Shown here piece by piece: positions 1 through 9,257 of a DNA stretch of 64,000 nt. The DNA comes from CAVVDT01 sp963747005 (GTDB taxonomy: Bacteria > Pseudomonadota > Alphaproteobacteria > Rhizobiales > Aestuariivirgaceae). How positions within the stretch are numbered: position 1 is the stretch's first letter; each line of letters starts with the position of its first letter. Both the position numbers and the translations under genes were made by a program. The notes beneath the pieces were generated by a model. It had not been told where the DNA came from and did no database searches. It saw only the letters and a program-made list of their open reading frames with translations. The stretch spans positions 124,001 to 188,000 of the forward strand of contig CAVVDT010000008.1 in assembly GCA_963747005.1 (NCBI GenBank), in the 5' to 3' direction.

Positions 1-483
1 GTCCGGCAGATCGGCTGCCGGTGCGGCGACGGTGACGTGCAAGCCGAGCGGCGCTGCCTGGCCAGCCAGAGCGACCGCCACCGGGCTTGCCCCCAGGACG
101 ACCAGCGAGGGGCGTGGCAGCACTGGCTCGATAAAGATGTCCATGGTGCCCTGGCTGGGGCACATGTTCTTGGCAAAACGTACACCGTCGCGGCTCTCGC
201 CGGGCTTTACGCCGAGGTCCCTGAGGAGGTTTTCAGGCTGCACCGACACAAGGCGCGAACGGCCGTCGGCGAGCGCCTCGCGCGCTGCCTTGAGCACCGC
301 ACCGCGGGCACATCCGCCGCCGATCCAGCCCGCCACGATGGTGCCGTCAGGCCGGATCACCGCCTTGGCGCCGGCCTTGGCCGCCGTCACCGAGAGGGTA
401 CGCACAACCGTGGCGAGAACAAAAGCCTCTTCTGCGGCCTTGAACCGGGAGACCACATCCATCACATCGACATGGCGCGTCAT
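1..483 (-). CDS. coxF: XdhC/CoxI-family protein, CoxF-like (partial, runs off left edge)
   Basis: This is the N-terminal 161 residues of an XdhC/CoxI-family protein; the 3' end lies outside the window. Family members help insert or mature the molybdenum cofactor of xanthine-dehydrogenase-type enzymes. Visible family features are a GWIGGGCARG segment around residue 50 and the stretch CPSQGTMDIFIEP before the start of a Rossmann-like half (LVVLGASPVAVALAG). It lies directly after coxE, in the position of coxF in Oligotropha-type clusters. The ATG at 483 is preferred to the one at 489, because the GAGGA that overlaps the coxE stop is about 8 bases from the former and only 2 from the latter. A role in maturing CoxL is inferred from context. 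Confidence 0.85.
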   Translation of the reverse strand, partial: MTRHVDVMDVVSRFKAAEEAFVLATVVRTLSVTAAKAGAKAVIRPDGTIVAGWIGGGCARGAVLKAAREALADGRSRLVSVQPENLLRDLGVKPGESRDGVRFAKNMCPSQGTMDIFIEPVLPRPSLVVLGASPVAVALAGQAAPLGLHVTVAAPAADLPD

Positions 484-494
484 GGGCATGTTCC

Positions 495-1694
495 TCACAA
501 GGCGGCCAGATAGGGTTCGAGCGCCGCCAGACTGTTCAGGGTATGCGCCGGGGCATAGAGATCTATATGGGGCAAGGCGGCCCTTATTCCACGCGCTTCC
601 GGCGCATAGCCCTCCCAGCCGATCATCGGATTGAGCCACACGATGCGCCGGCAGCGCCGGGCAAGAGCTGCCATCTCTAGCCCCAGGAGAGCCGCATCGC
701 CGGTCTCGTAGCCGTCGGAGACAATCATCACGCAGGTGCGCGAATGGATGACCCGCGAGGCATGCCAGCGATTGAACGTTTGGAGCGATTCACCGATCTT
801 CGTGCCAGCGCCAGCGCCCTGAGCCATCATCGAAAGGCGGTCAAGCGCCCGTGCGGCATCCTTTTCCTTCATGGCATCGGAGACATGGGCAAGCCTGGTG
901 TGGAACAGGAAGGCTTCGGCCTGGTGGAATTCGTCCAGCACTCCATGGATGAAGCGCAGGAAGACGCCGGTATAAAGACTCATGGACCCCGAGGCATCCA
1001 GCAGGATGACAAGCCGCAGCGGCTTTTGCTTGCGCCGGCGCTTCACCAGCGAGATGGCAACCCCTCCGTGGCTGACATTGCGGTGGATGGTGCGGCGCAG
1101 ATGCAGGCCATGGCCCCGGCGTCGGGCAAGGTCGCGGCGGGTGAGACGGGTGCGCATGGCCCGGGCGAGCCGCGCGGCAACCGCGTGGGCCTGCTCGATC
1201 TGGGCGGGATCGGTCATCTTTCGAAAATCGACATCGTCGAGGCTTTCAGCCTGCGATGCCCCCTCGGCGCGCCCCTCGCCGGTGCGGTTGTCGGGAGCAT
1301 CATCAGCCCCCGAAACCTGATCCGTGGCGGCTTGCCGGCCCGCATCGGCCGGTTTGTCCTGCAACGACTTGAGGGAGGGGCTATTGGCGGGCTGGGCGGC
1401 CGTGGAGATCGTGGAGCGCGAGCGTACACGCTGCCCGAGCCAGAAGGCATCGAACAACCCGTCGAACTTATCCCAGTCGGACTTGCGGGTGCAAAGCAGA
1501 TGCTTGAAGGCAGCGCGCAGCGCGCCGGGCCTGGCGGCATAACCGGCAGCCATGATGCGGGCGGCATCCTGACCTTCACGCAGGCCCACGGCGAAATGAT
1601 TGTCGCGCAAGGTTCTCAGAAACGCGGCAAGTTTATCTGCGATCAGCCGCGAGGCAGCGACCCCGTCACCGAACGCCGCCGCACGGGCGCTCAT
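495..1694 (-). CDS. coxE: CoxE, von Willebrand factor A-domain protein of the CO dehydrogenase operon
   Basis: A 399-residue VWA-domain protein. The MIDAS motif DASGS (in LVILLDASGSMS) and a later VSDGYETGD mark the metal-binding VWA fold in the C-terminal half. The N-terminal part begins ADKLAAFLRTLR, as in CoxE proteins. In the characterised carboxydotroph system, CoxD and CoxE together install the sulfur and copper of the [CuSMoO2] centre in CoxL. The start is taken as the ATG that overlaps the coxD stop (ATGA, four bases). A longer open frame extends upstream inside coxD, but that extension is low-complexity and unlikely to be translated. Confidence 0.92.
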   Translation of the reverse strand: MSARAAAFGDGVAASRLIADKLAAFLRTLRDNHFAVGLREGQDAARIMAAGYAARPGALRAAFKHLLCTRKSDWDKFDGLFDAFWLGQRVRSRSTISTAAQPANSPSLKSLQDKPADAGRQAATDQVSGADDAPDNRTGEGRAEGASQAESLDDVDFRKMTDPAQIEQAHAVAARLARAMRTRLTRRDLARRRGHGLHLRRTIHRNVSHGGVAISLVKRRRKQKPLRLVILLDASGSMSLYTGVFLRFIHGVLDEFHQAEAFLFHTRLAHVSDAMKEKDAARALDRLSMMAQGAGAGTKIGESLQTFNRWHASRVIHSRTCVMIVSDGYETGDAALLGLEMAALARRCRRIVWLNPMIGWEGYAPEARGIRAALPHIDLYAPAHTLNSLAALEPYLAAL

Positions 1695-2566
1695 GCCACA
1701 TGCCCCAAGAGCCGCTCGGTGACCTCGCGCGGCATGCGGGCCTTGTCCCCGCGCGTCTTGACAAGGCACATCATGGTCTCGTGCACGACCTCCGGCGCAT
1801 CGCGCATGTCATGCACATCGAAGCCCACCAGCGCCGCCGCCCAGTCGAGGGTCTCGGCAACGCCCGGCACCTTGCGCAGGTCCTCCTTGCGGATGGCTTC
1901 CACCATGCGGGCGATCTGCAATGACAAGGTTGCACCCGCTGAGGGAATGCGGGCCATGACGATGCGGGCTTCACGATCGACGTCGGGATAATCGACATAG
2001 TGGTAGAGGCAGCGCCGGCGCAACGCATCGGAAAGCTCGCGAGTGGCGTTGGAGGTCAGCACCACGTGGGGGATCGAGGTCGCGGCAATGGTGCCGAGTT
2101 CGGGGACCGAGACCTGGAAATCGGAAAGCAGTTCGAGAAGGAAGGATTCGAATTCCTCGTCGGCGCGATCGACCTCGTCGATGAGCAGGACCGGCGGTGT
2201 CGTCTGGCGGATAGCGGCGAGCAGTGGGCGTTCGAGCAGATATTTCTCGGAAAAGATCTGCTCCTCGATCTCGGCCGCCGCCCTGCCGTGGCTGGCCTGG
2301 ATGGCAAGCAACTGCCGCTGGTAGTTCCATTCATACAGCGCCGCCGACTGGTCGAGCCCCTCATAGCACTGCAGCCGGATCAGCGTGGTGTGGTGAACCT
2401 GGGCAAGCGCCTTGGCGACTTCCGTCTTGCCAACGCCCGCCTCGCCTTCCAGCAGCAACGGCCGCTGCAGCAACTGCATCAGCGCAATCGCCGTGGCAAG
2501 GTCGGGATCGGCAATATAGCCGGCCCCGGCAAGACGTTCGGCGATTTCCTCGCGGGTGAGGCTCAT
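1691..2566 (-). CDS. coxD: CoxD, MoxR-type AAA+ ATPase for CO dehydrogenase maturation
   Basis: A MoxR-family AAA+ ATPase of about 291 residues. Walker A reads GEAGVGKT (about residues 41-48) and Walker B reads VLLIDEVDRADEEF (about 125-138), followed by a sensor-1-like VVLTSNATREL. MoxR ATPases act as chaperones with VWA partners, and here the partner is coxE immediately downstream. In the Oligotropha system CoxD is needed for post-translational assembly of the copper-molybdenum cluster. I chose the ATG giving MSLTREEIAERL. The frame continues to a TTG at 2584, but no good ribosome binding site separates the two. The gap from coxL is about 41 bases. Confidence 0.92.
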   Translation of the reverse strand: MSLTREEIAERLAGAGYIADPDLATAIALMQLLQRPLLLEGEAGVGKTEVAKALAQVHHTTLIRLQCYEGLDQSAALYEWNYQRQLLAIQASHGRAAAEIEEQIFSEKYLLERPLLAAIRQTTPPVLLIDEVDRADEEFESFLLELLSDFQVSVPELGTIAATSIPHVVLTSNATRELSDALRRRCLYHYVDYPDVDREARIVMARIPSAGATLSLQIARMVEAIRKEDLRKVPGVAETLDWAAALVGFDVHDMRDAPEVVHETMMCLVKTRGDKARMPREVTERLLGHVA

Positions 2567-2607
2567 GGCTTCGTGCACCGTCAATCGGCCGCGCTGCCGA
2601 CAGGCCG

Positions 2608-5028
2608 CTACCCGGTGACCCCGAGTCGCTTTGCGGCTTCCCAGTTGCGCCAGAAGTCATGCGGCATCTGGATGTGGGTCGAGCCGAGGAAGGAAAAGGC
2701 ATCGTTGACGGCATTGGAGAAGGCCGGAACGCCGCCGACATTGGGGCTTTCCCCAACTCCCTTGGCGCCGATCGGGTGATGCGGCGAGGGGGTGACGGTG
2801 AAATCGGTCTCCCAGTGCGGCGTCTCCACAGCCGTCGGCAGGAAGAAATCGAGGAACGAACCGGTCACCACATTGCCGCCTTCGTCGTAGCGGATCTCCT
2901 GGCCCATGGCGATGGCGAAGGCTTCCGTCAGTCCGCCGTGCACCTGACCCTCGATGATCATCGGGTTGATGCGGGTGCCGCAATCATCGAGCGCATAAAA
3001 ACGCCGCACCGTGTAGACGCCCGTATCGACGTCGATGTCCATGACGCAGATATAGGCGCCGAACGGATAAGTCATGTTGGGGGGGTCGTAATAGCTCACC
3101 GCTTCCAGGCCCGGCTCCATGCCCGGCGGCACGGAATTGTAGGCCGCCCAGCAGATGTCTTTCATTGACAGGAACCTTTCCGGCAGGCCCTTAACCCTGA
3201 AGCCGTCAATATCCCATTCGAGGTCGTCCTCATGAACCTCCAGCTTGTAGGCGGCGATCATTTGCGCCTTCGCCCTGATCTTGCGGGCCGCCATGGCTAT
3301 GGCGGCACCCGCCACCGGCGTCGAGCGCGAGCCGTAGGTGCCGAGACCGTAAGGAGCGGTATCGGTATTGCCTTCCTCGACCATGATGTTGTCGGCGGGA
3401 AGCCCCAGTTCGGTGGCAATGATCTGGGCATAGGTCGTCTCGTGGCCCTGACCCTGGCTCTTGGTCCCCATGCGGGCGATGCCGGCACCTGTGGGGTGCA
3501 GCCTGATTTCGCAGGAATCGAACATGGCGATCCCGAGGATGTCGCAGTTCTTCGACGGCCCGGCGCCGACGATCTCGGTGAAGAACGAAACCCCGACCCC
3601 CATGATCTCGCGGGTCTCGCCGCGCTTGAAGGCTTGCCGTTTTTCAGCCTGTTCCTTGCGCAGTTCGGCGTATTTCACCGTCTCCATCGCCTTGTTCAGG
3701 GCGGTGTGATAGTCGCCGGAATCGTATTCCCAGCCGAGTGCCGAGTGATACGGGAACTGTTCGGGCTTCACGAAGTTCTTTAGCCGCAATTCAGCCGGGT
3801 CCATGCCCAGTTTCTGGGCGAGGATGTCCATCGCTCGCTCGATGCAGTAGGCCGCCTCGGTGACGCGGAACGAGCAACGGTAGGCAACACCGCCCGGCGC
3901 CTTGTTGGTATAGACGCCGTCCACCGCCAGATGGGCGACGGGGAAGTCATAGGAGCCGGTGACGATATTGAAGAAGCCGGCCGGCCACTTGGAAGGATCG
4001 GCACAGGCATCGAAGGCGCCATGATCGGCCAGCACATGCACCCTGAGGCCTGTCACCCTGCCGGCCCTGGTGGCGGCGATCTCCGCCGTCATGTGATAGT
4101 CGCGGGCAAACGAGGTGGCGGTGAGGTTTTCCATGCGGTCCTCAACCCATTTCACCGGCTTGCCGGTGACGATGGAGGCGACGGCGGCGCAGATATAGCC
4201 CGGATAGGCGCCGACCTTGTTGCCAAAGCCCCCGCCGATATCCGGGGCGATGATATGGATCTTGTGCTCGGGCAGCTTGGCGATGAGCGACACCACCGTG
4301 CGGATGACATGCGGCGCCTGGAAGGTGCCCCACACCGTCAGTTCGCCCTTGATCTTGTCGAACGAGGCGACGCACTGGCAGGTCTCGAGTGGCGAAGGGT
4401 GGGTGCGGTGATAGGAGATCATCTCCTTGATCGTCACCTCGGCCTTGTCGAAGGCTTTATCGGTCAACTCCTTGTCGCCCACCGTCCATTCAAAAATGTG
4501 GTTGTGATGCTTGCGCGGTCCGTGGGCACCTTCCTTCTTGCCCTTGAGGTCTTCGCGCAGGACGGGCGCATTGCGCTTCATCGCCTTGAACGGATCGATC
4601 AGGACGGGCAGTTCCTCGTAGTCCACCTCGACGGCCTGAATGCCGTCATCGGCGGCATAGCGGTCGGTGGCCACCACGAAGGCCACTTCCTGGCCCTGGA
4701 ACAGCACCTTGCCGTCGGCCAGCACCATCTGTACATCGCCGGCCAGCGTCGGCATCCAGGCGAGGTTGACGCCCTTCAGCTCTTCGGCCGTCAGCACGGC
4801 GAGCACTCCGGGCACCTTCAGCGCCGCCGCGGTATTGATGGACTTGACGCGCGCATGGGCATAGGGCGAGCGCACGAAGTCGCCATGCAGCATGCCTGGC
4901 AGCTTGAGATCGTCGACGTAATTGCCCTTGCCTTGCGTGAAGCGGATGTCCTCGACGCGCTTTCTCTTGCAGCCCATGCCTTCGAGTTGGGCTTCGCGCT
5001 GTTCCCGCGTGGGGGTCTGGTCGTTCAT
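2608..5028 (-). CDS. coxL: Aerobic carbon monoxide dehydrogenase large subunit, form I
   Basis: An 806-residue molybdopterin subunit that oxidises CO to CO2 at the Mo-S-Cu site. The active-site loop AYRCSFR, with Cys385 as the copper ligand, is the form I signature; form II (putative) enzymes have AYRGAGR. GVGES near the C-terminus supplies Glu760, and SQGQGHETT is part of the cofactor pocket. Both numbered residues are offset by three from Oligotropha CoxL Cys388 and Glu763, so the alignment is essentially collinear. The start overlaps the coxS stop (ATGA). An upstream frame extension inside coxS is not real. With coxS and coxM this forms the (LMS)2 enzyme, and the genotype predicts CO oxidation for energy or as a supplement. 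Confidence 0.96.
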   Translation of the reverse strand: MNDQTPTREQREAQLEGMGCKRKRVEDIRFTQGKGNYVDDLKLPGMLHGDFVRSPYAHARVKSINTAAALKVPGVLAVLTAEELKGVNLAWMPTLAGDVQMVLADGKVLFQGQEVAFVVATDRYAADDGIQAVEVDYEELPVLIDPFKAMKRNAPVLREDLKGKKEGAHGPRKHHNHIFEWTVGDKELTDKAFDKAEVTIKEMISYHRTHPSPLETCQCVASFDKIKGELTVWGTFQAPHVIRTVVSLIAKLPEHKIHIIAPDIGGGFGNKVGAYPGYICAAVASIVTGKPVKWVEDRMENLTATSFARDYHMTAEIAATRAGRVTGLRVHVLADHGAFDACADPSKWPAGFFNIVTGSYDFPVAHLAVDGVYTNKAPGGVAYRCSFRVTEAAYCIERAMDILAQKLGMDPAELRLKNFVKPEQFPYHSALGWEYDSGDYHTALNKAMETVKYAELRKEQAEKRQAFKRGETREIMGVGVSFFTEIVGAGPSKNCDILGIAMFDSCEIRLHPTGAGIARMGTKSQGQGHETTYAQIIATELGLPADNIMVEEGNTDTAPYGLGTYGSRSTPVAGAAIAMAARKIRAKAQMIAAYKLEVHEDDLEWDIDGFRVKGLPERFLSMKDICWAAYNSVPPGMEPGLEAVSYYDPPNMTYPFGAYICVMDIDVDTGVYTVRRFYALDDCGTRINPMIIEGQVHGGLTEAFAIAMGQEIRYDEGGNVVTGSFLDFFLPTAVETPHWETDFTVTPSPHHPIGAKGVGESPNVGGVPAFSNAVNDAFSFLGSTHIQMPHDFWRNWEAAKRLGVTG

Positions 5029-5525
5029 TGCGCGGCCTCCGTGAATTCGGTTCCGGTGATCTTCGCCGCTGCGTACTGGATCGCCTTGACGATATTCTGA
5101 TAGCCGGTGCAGCGGCACAGGTTGCCGGAGATGCCAAGGCGGATTTCCGCCTCGCTGGGATCGGGATTCTCCTGCAGCAGCCGATGCGCCCTGAGGATCA
5201 TGCCCGGCGTGCAGAAGCCGCATTGCAGGCCGTGCATCTGGCGAAAACCTTCCTGCAATGCCGACAATGTCCCATCGGCATTGGCAACGCCCTCGATGGT
5301 GGTGATGTCGGCGCCCTCGGCCTGCACCGCGAACATGGTGCAGCTCTTCACCGACATGCCGTCCAGATCGACGGTGCAGGCACCGCAATGGGTGGTCTCG
5401 CAACCGATATGGGCGCCGGTGAGATTGAGGCTCTCCCGGAGGAAGTGGATGAGGAGGGTGCGCGGCTCGACCAGGCCTTCGACCTCGGCACCGTTCACCT
5501 TCATCTTCACATGTGTCTTTGTCAT
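5025..5525 (-). CDS. coxS: Carbon monoxide dehydrogenase small [2Fe-2S] subunit
   Basis: A 166-residue iron-sulfur subunit that relays electrons from the Mo-Cu site to FAD. The plant-type [2Fe-2S] cluster ligands are Cys42, Cys47, Cys50 and Cys62 (CETTHCGAC...C). The second cluster has Cys102, Cys105, Cys137 and Cys139 (CGFCTPGM and CRCTG). Length and cysteine positions match the characterised CoxS. It overlaps coxM by four bases at its start and coxL by four bases at its end, so the three subunits are translationally coupled, which fits their equal stoichiometry. Confidence 0.96.
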   Translation of the reverse strand: MTKTHVKMKVNGAEVEGLVEPRTLLIHFLRESLNLTGAHIGCETTHCGACTVDLDGMSVKSCTMFAVQAEGADITTIEGVANADGTLSALQEGFRQMHGLQCGFCTPGMILRAHRLLQENPDPSEAEIRLGISGNLCRCTGYQNIVKAIQYAAAKITGTEFTEAAQ

Positions 5526-6400
5526 CTCTTTCCTCCCTCAGCGGCCACGGAGGCAGCGCGTTGGAGCGCTCGCGCCACCATGATACCGCCGACATGAATC
5601 CGGTAATCGACCGTGCCGCGACCGTCGGCGGCCGGCGCCATGATGGCCCGTGCCGCATCGGCGGCCTTCTTCAGCGTGGCCTCATCGAGGCTGGAGCCGG
5701 CAACGAGATTTGCCGCCTTCACGGCGAGCAGCGGCGTATCGGCGAGATTGGTCAGGCCGATGGAACAGCTTGCCACCTTGCCGGCTTTCATGGTCAGCAC
5801 GACGGCAGCGGCGGCCGTGGCATAGTCACCGACCTTGCGCTTCAGTTTTTCATAGGCATGGCCGTGGCCGGCGGACGGCATCGGTATCGACACCGCGGTG
5901 AGGATCTCGCCCGCCTTGAGGGCTGTATCGTAAGCGCCCTTGTAAAATTTCGCCGCCTCGACCTCGCGCTTGCCGCCTGGGCCTTGCAGCCGGTAGCTGG
6001 CGCCAAGGGTCAGCATCAGCGCCGGCATGTCGTTGCCCGGATCGCCATTGGCGACATTGCCGCCGATCGTGCCGCGATAGCGCACCTGCGGGTCGGCGAT
6101 CACCAATGCCGCTTCCTGCAAGAGGGGCACCGCCTTGGCGACATCGGGCGATGTCAGAAGGTCGTGCTGGGTCGTCATGGCCCCGATGACCAGGCGATCC
6201 TTCTCACGCCGGATTCCGCGCAAACCGGCAATCCCGCCCAGATCGACAAGATGTTCAGGGGCTGCGAGCCTCAGCTTCATCATGGGAATGAGGCTCTGGC
6301 CGCCGGCCAGCGGTCGCGCGTCGTCACCCAGTTGGGCAAGGAGCTTGACGGCGGCGGCGAGGTTCTTGGGCTTGTGGTAGTCGAATGCGCCTGGGATCAT
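5522..6400 (-). CDS. coxM: Carbon monoxide dehydrogenase medium FAD-binding subunit
   Basis: A 292-residue flavoprotein subunit that passes electrons from the iron-sulfur clusters to the respiratory quinone pool. The two FAD-binding motifs are AGGQS (residues 32-36) and TIGGN (111-115). It is the first gene of the operon, preceded by GGAGG at good spacing from the ATG. The 181 bases upstream, up to udh, show no clear regulator site; no CoxBCHK-type sensor or membrane gene is present in the window. The order M-S-L-D-E-F is the standard carboxydotroph core. Confidence 0.95.
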   Translation of the reverse strand: MIPGAFDYHKPKNLAAAVKLLAQLGDDARPLAGGQSLIPMMKLRLAAPEHLVDLGGIAGLRGIRREKDRLVIGAMTTQHDLLTSPDVAKAVPLLQEAALVIADPQVRYRGTIGGNVANGDPGNDMPALMLTLGASYRLQGPGGKREVEAAKFYKGAYDTALKAGEILTAVSIPMPSAGHGHAYEKLKRKVGDYATAAAAVVLTMKAGKVASCSIGLTNLADTPLLAVKAANLVAGSSLDEATLKKAADAARAIMAPAADGRGTVDYRIHVGGIMVARALQRAASVAAEGGKR

Positions 6401-6581
6401 GGAATCCTCCGATCAACCATCGCGGTCCGGTCGGGTGCCGACCATGGAGGCGGAATAGTGGGCCGCGCTCATGGCGAATGCAAGGCGCCGACCGGCTTTC
6501 GCCCGCGACGGGATCGGTCTATTTCACTGTGCGCAATCGCAGTGGGTGCGCCGGCATGCCTGGCGCCACCACCCAGCGATA

Positions 6582-7382
6582 TCAGTCATCGTCATGAATT
6601 GAATCGGCCGCGAACTTGCCGCCCTGATAGATGGCTTCGACCGAATTGGCGGCGGGAAGCGATGCTTTGGCATCGACCTTGTCGCGAAAGACTTCCGAAT
6701 TGTCCTTGGGGCGCCAGCCCAGCCAGGCGACATGGGCATTGTCCCACCACGAACGATCATTGTTCGACGCACCGTAGATCACCGGGCAGCCCAGTCTCGG
6801 GGCCCGGAACACGCAATCGATGAGGGAAACGAAATCATCCTCGCTGAGCCAGGTCGCCAGCATGCGGTGGTCGCGGGGTTCGGGAAAGCACGAGCCGATG
6901 CGTACAATGGCCGTTTCCTGCCCGAATTTCATGTGATAGAGGCTGGCAATGTGCTCGGCGAAGCATTTCGACACGCCATAAAGACTGTCCGGCATGAGGC
7001 TGGCGCTGCCGTCCAGGTGCTCGTCCTGGCGATGAAACCCCACAGCGTGGTTGGAACTGGCAAGAAAGATGCGCGGGCATCCATGTCGGCGTGCCGCCTC
7101 GAACAGATTGAATACCCCCTGAATATTGGCCCGGAGGATGGGCGAGAACTCATCCTCCACCGATATGCCGCCCAGATGGACGATGGCGTCGCAGCCCGCG
7201 ACGATATCCTCCACGGCCAACCGGTCGGCGAGGTCTGCGACGATCACTTCTTCGTTGCGGCCGGCCGGCGCCATCTGGGCGATGTCGGACAGCCGGAGCG
7301 TTTCGGCCATGGTGCCAAGGCGCCGCCTCGCCATCTTGCCCAGGCCGCCGGCGGCACCGGTGATGAGAAGTCGTTTCAGCAT
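6582..7382 (-). CDS. udh: Uronate dehydrogenase (NAD-dependent, SDR family)
   Basis: A 266-residue extended short-chain dehydrogenase that oxidises D-galacturonate or D-glucuronate to the aldaro-lactone with NAD+. The nucleotide-binding motif is GAAGGLG (residues 9-15) and the catalytic YxxxK is Tyr135/Lys139 in YGVSK. SSNHAVGF (109-116) is a segment I recall from Agrobacterium Udh, and the length is the same within one or two residues. It ends the leftward dctPQM-udh transcription unit, 10 bases after dctM with AGGAAGGA before the ATG. The product feeds gli and gci, encoded on the divergent side of the locus. Confidence 0.94.
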   Translation of the reverse strand: MLKRLLITGAAGGLGKMARRRLGTMAETLRLSDIAQMAPAGRNEEVIVADLADRLAVEDIVAGCDAIVHLGGISVEDEFSPILRANIQGVFNLFEAARRHGCPRIFLASSNHAVGFHRQDEHLDGSASLMPDSLYGVSKCFAEHIASLYHMKFGQETAIVRIGSCFPEPRDHRMLATWLSEDDFVSLIDCVFRAPRLGCPVIYGASNNDRSWWDNAHVAWLGWRPKDNSEVFRDKVDAKASLPAANSVEAIYQGGKFAADSIHDDD

Positions 7383-7392
7383 GATCCTTCCT

Positions 7393-8673
7393 CTATTGGA
7401 ACAGGTTCGGAAGGGTGAGCGACAGCGCCGGGATATAAGTGGTGAGCAATAGCGCCACCAGTATGGCCAGATAGAACGGCCAGATGGTCTTCACCGCCTG
7501 TTCGATCTTCACCTCGCCTATAACGCATCCCACGAACAGGCAGGCGCCCACCGGTGGCGTGCACAGTCCAAGACCCAGGTTCATCATCATGATGATGCCG
7601 AACTGCACCGGGTCCATGCCCAGCCCCACCACGACGGGTAGGAAGATCGGTGTGCAGATAAGGATCAGCGCCGCCATGTCCATGATCATCCCGAGGACGA
7701 GCAGGATGATGTTGAGCATCAAGAAGATGACGAACGGCCGGTCGGAGATGAGAGTTAGCGTGCTCGCCAGCAGGTCCGGCACCTGATAGAGCGCCAGCAT
7801 GTAGGCGAAGGCATTGGCGCAGCCGACCAGTATCATCACCATCGCCGTGGTCCGCACCGCCCCCGCCACGGCCAGCCGGAACCCCTCCCAGGTCAGTTCG
7901 CGGTAAACGAGCGCGGTCACAACAACCGCATAGATGGCGCCGAAGGCGCCCAACTCGGTAACCGTCAGAATGCCTGACAACGTACCGCCGACGATGATGA
8001 CGGCGGTCAGGAGGCCCGGCAAGGCGGCGGCAAAGCTCACGAGAAGCGCCCGCCAGCCGGGGAACGGCTCGGATCCGTAGCCGCGCTTCACCGCTACGAT
8101 ATAGGCGGCTATCCCGAGGCACAGACACATGAGGATGCCGGGCGCGACGCCGGCAATGAACAGCTTCGAGACCGAGATGCCGCCGCCGGCGGCCACGGCA
8201 TAGATGATCATGTTGTGGCTGGGCGGGATGACCACACCGGCAATCGACGAGGTAACGGTGACGTTGACCGCATAGTCAGCGTCGTAGCCCTTTTCCTTCA
8301 TCACCGGCATCAGGATCGAACCGAGCGCCGAGGTATCGGCCACCGCCGAGCCCGAAATGCCGCCGAACAACATCGACGCAAACACGTTCACCACCCCCAG
8401 CCCGCCCCGCAGGCTGCCGACCGCGGCCGCCGCAAAACGCACCAGGCGACCCGCGATGCCGCCGTGCAGCATCAACTCGCCAGCGAAAATGAAGAACGGG
8501 ATCGCCAGTAGCGAATAGATCGTGACGCCGGCCAGGATCCGCTGGAAGGCGACGAACAGCGGGATGCCTTCGTAGAGGAAGGCGGCGACCGAGGCGATAC
8601 CCAGCGCCAGGGCAACTGGCGCACCGACGACTAGGCTGAAGAAGAAAAGCCCGAACAGCAGAGCGAGACCCAT
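7393..8673 (-). CDS. dctM: TRAP transporter large permease (DctM family), probable uronate uptake
   Basis: A 426-residue, highly hydrophobic TRAP large membrane subunit. Recognisable family segments are IPFFIFAGELMLHGGIAGRL, FGGISGSAVADTSALGS and VIPPSHNMIIYAVA. It forms the sodium-coupled channel with DctQ, and DctP supplies the ligand. It starts three bases after the dctQ stop and is followed by udh. The substrate is inferred from context to be galacturonate or a related uronate. The sequence alone would only say dicarboxylate or sugar acid. Confidence 0.93.
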   Translation of the reverse strand: MGLALLFGLFFFSLVVGAPVALALGIASVAAFLYEGIPLFVAFQRILAGVTIYSLLAIPFFIFAGELMLHGGIAGRLVRFAAAAVGSLRGGLGVVNVFASMLFGGISGSAVADTSALGSILMPVMKEKGYDADYAVNVTVTSSIAGVVIPPSHNMIIYAVAAGGGISVSKLFIAGVAPGILMCLCLGIAAYIVAVKRGYGSEPFPGWRALLVSFAAALPGLLTAVIIVGGTLSGILTVTELGAFGAIYAVVVTALVYRELTWEGFRLAVAGAVRTTAMVMILVGCANAFAYMLALYQVPDLLASTLTLISDRPFVIFLMLNIILLVLGMIMDMAALILICTPIFLPVVVGLGMDPVQFGIIMMMNLGLGLCTPPVGACLFVGCVIGEVKIEQAVKTIWPFYLAILVALLLTTYIPALSLTLPNLFQ

Positions 8674-8676
8674 GAC

Positions 8677-9237
8677 CTACTCCCGCCCGCGCATCGGCTG
8701 CATCAGGCGCACCACGATGTTGTGTCCGGCAAAAATCATGAACAGCGCCCCACCGATCGCCATCGGCAAGGCCCGCCAGGCTTCGGAGAGGTCGATCATC
8801 GGGATCATCCGGTCGAGATTGGTGACCACCAGCCGGTAACCCTGCCAGGCCATGAGCCCGCCGAAGATCATGACCAACAAGTCGGCGATATGGCGCATCA
8901 CCTCGCGCGGGACAGGCGGAAAGGCCTCGCGAACGAAGTCGATGTTGAGGTGCGTGTTGCGCCGCACGCCCACTGCGGCGCCGAGAAAGGTTATGTAGGA
9001 CACCAGCAGCAGCGATGACTGCTCGACCCAGGTCGGCGTGTTGTTCATCACGTAGCGGCCCCAGACCAGCCAGCCGAAGGTAATGACGATGAACACGAGG
9101 GCAATCCCGGCAAGCAGAATGCACGCCCATGCGATGCAGTCGAGGACGCGGTCCGCGATGCCGGGACGAGGCGGCGCCGGATCGTCCGGGGCGCGGTCCC
9201 CCTCTGCAGTCGGCAAGTCGTGCAAGGCAGGCCCCAT
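8677..9237 (-). CDS. dctQ: TRAP transporter small permease (DctQ family)
   Basis: A 186-residue small integral membrane subunit with four predicted hydrophobic segments, the first around WACILLAGIALVFIVITF. The family segment RRNTHLNIDFV follows the second membrane helix. The first 30 residues are rich in Pro and Asp and may be cytosolic, or the true start may be slightly downstream, since no convincing ribosome binding site precedes the ATG at 9237. It lies between dctP and dctM and is separated from dctP by a strong hairpin. Confidence 0.9.
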   Translation of the reverse strand: MGPALHDLPTAEGDRAPDDPAPPRPGIADRVLDCIAWACILLAGIALVFIVITFGWLVWGRYVMNNTPTWVEQSSLLLVSYITFLGAAVGVRRNTHLNIDFVREAFPPVPREVMRHIADLLVMIFGGLMAWQGYRLVVTNLDRMIPMIDLSEAWRALPMAIGGALFMIFAGHNIVVRLMQPMRGRE

Positions 9238-9257
9238 AAAAGCCGGTCACTGGGAGT

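Noticed and set aside
3860..3900. Possible form II CoxL
   Set aside because: The loop reads AYRCSFR with the copper-binding cysteine, which is form I; form II would have AYRGAGR.
6530..6575. Imperfect GC-rich inverted repeat after udh as a terminator
   Set aside because: The arms need a bulge and no U-tract follows; the evidence is too weak to list.
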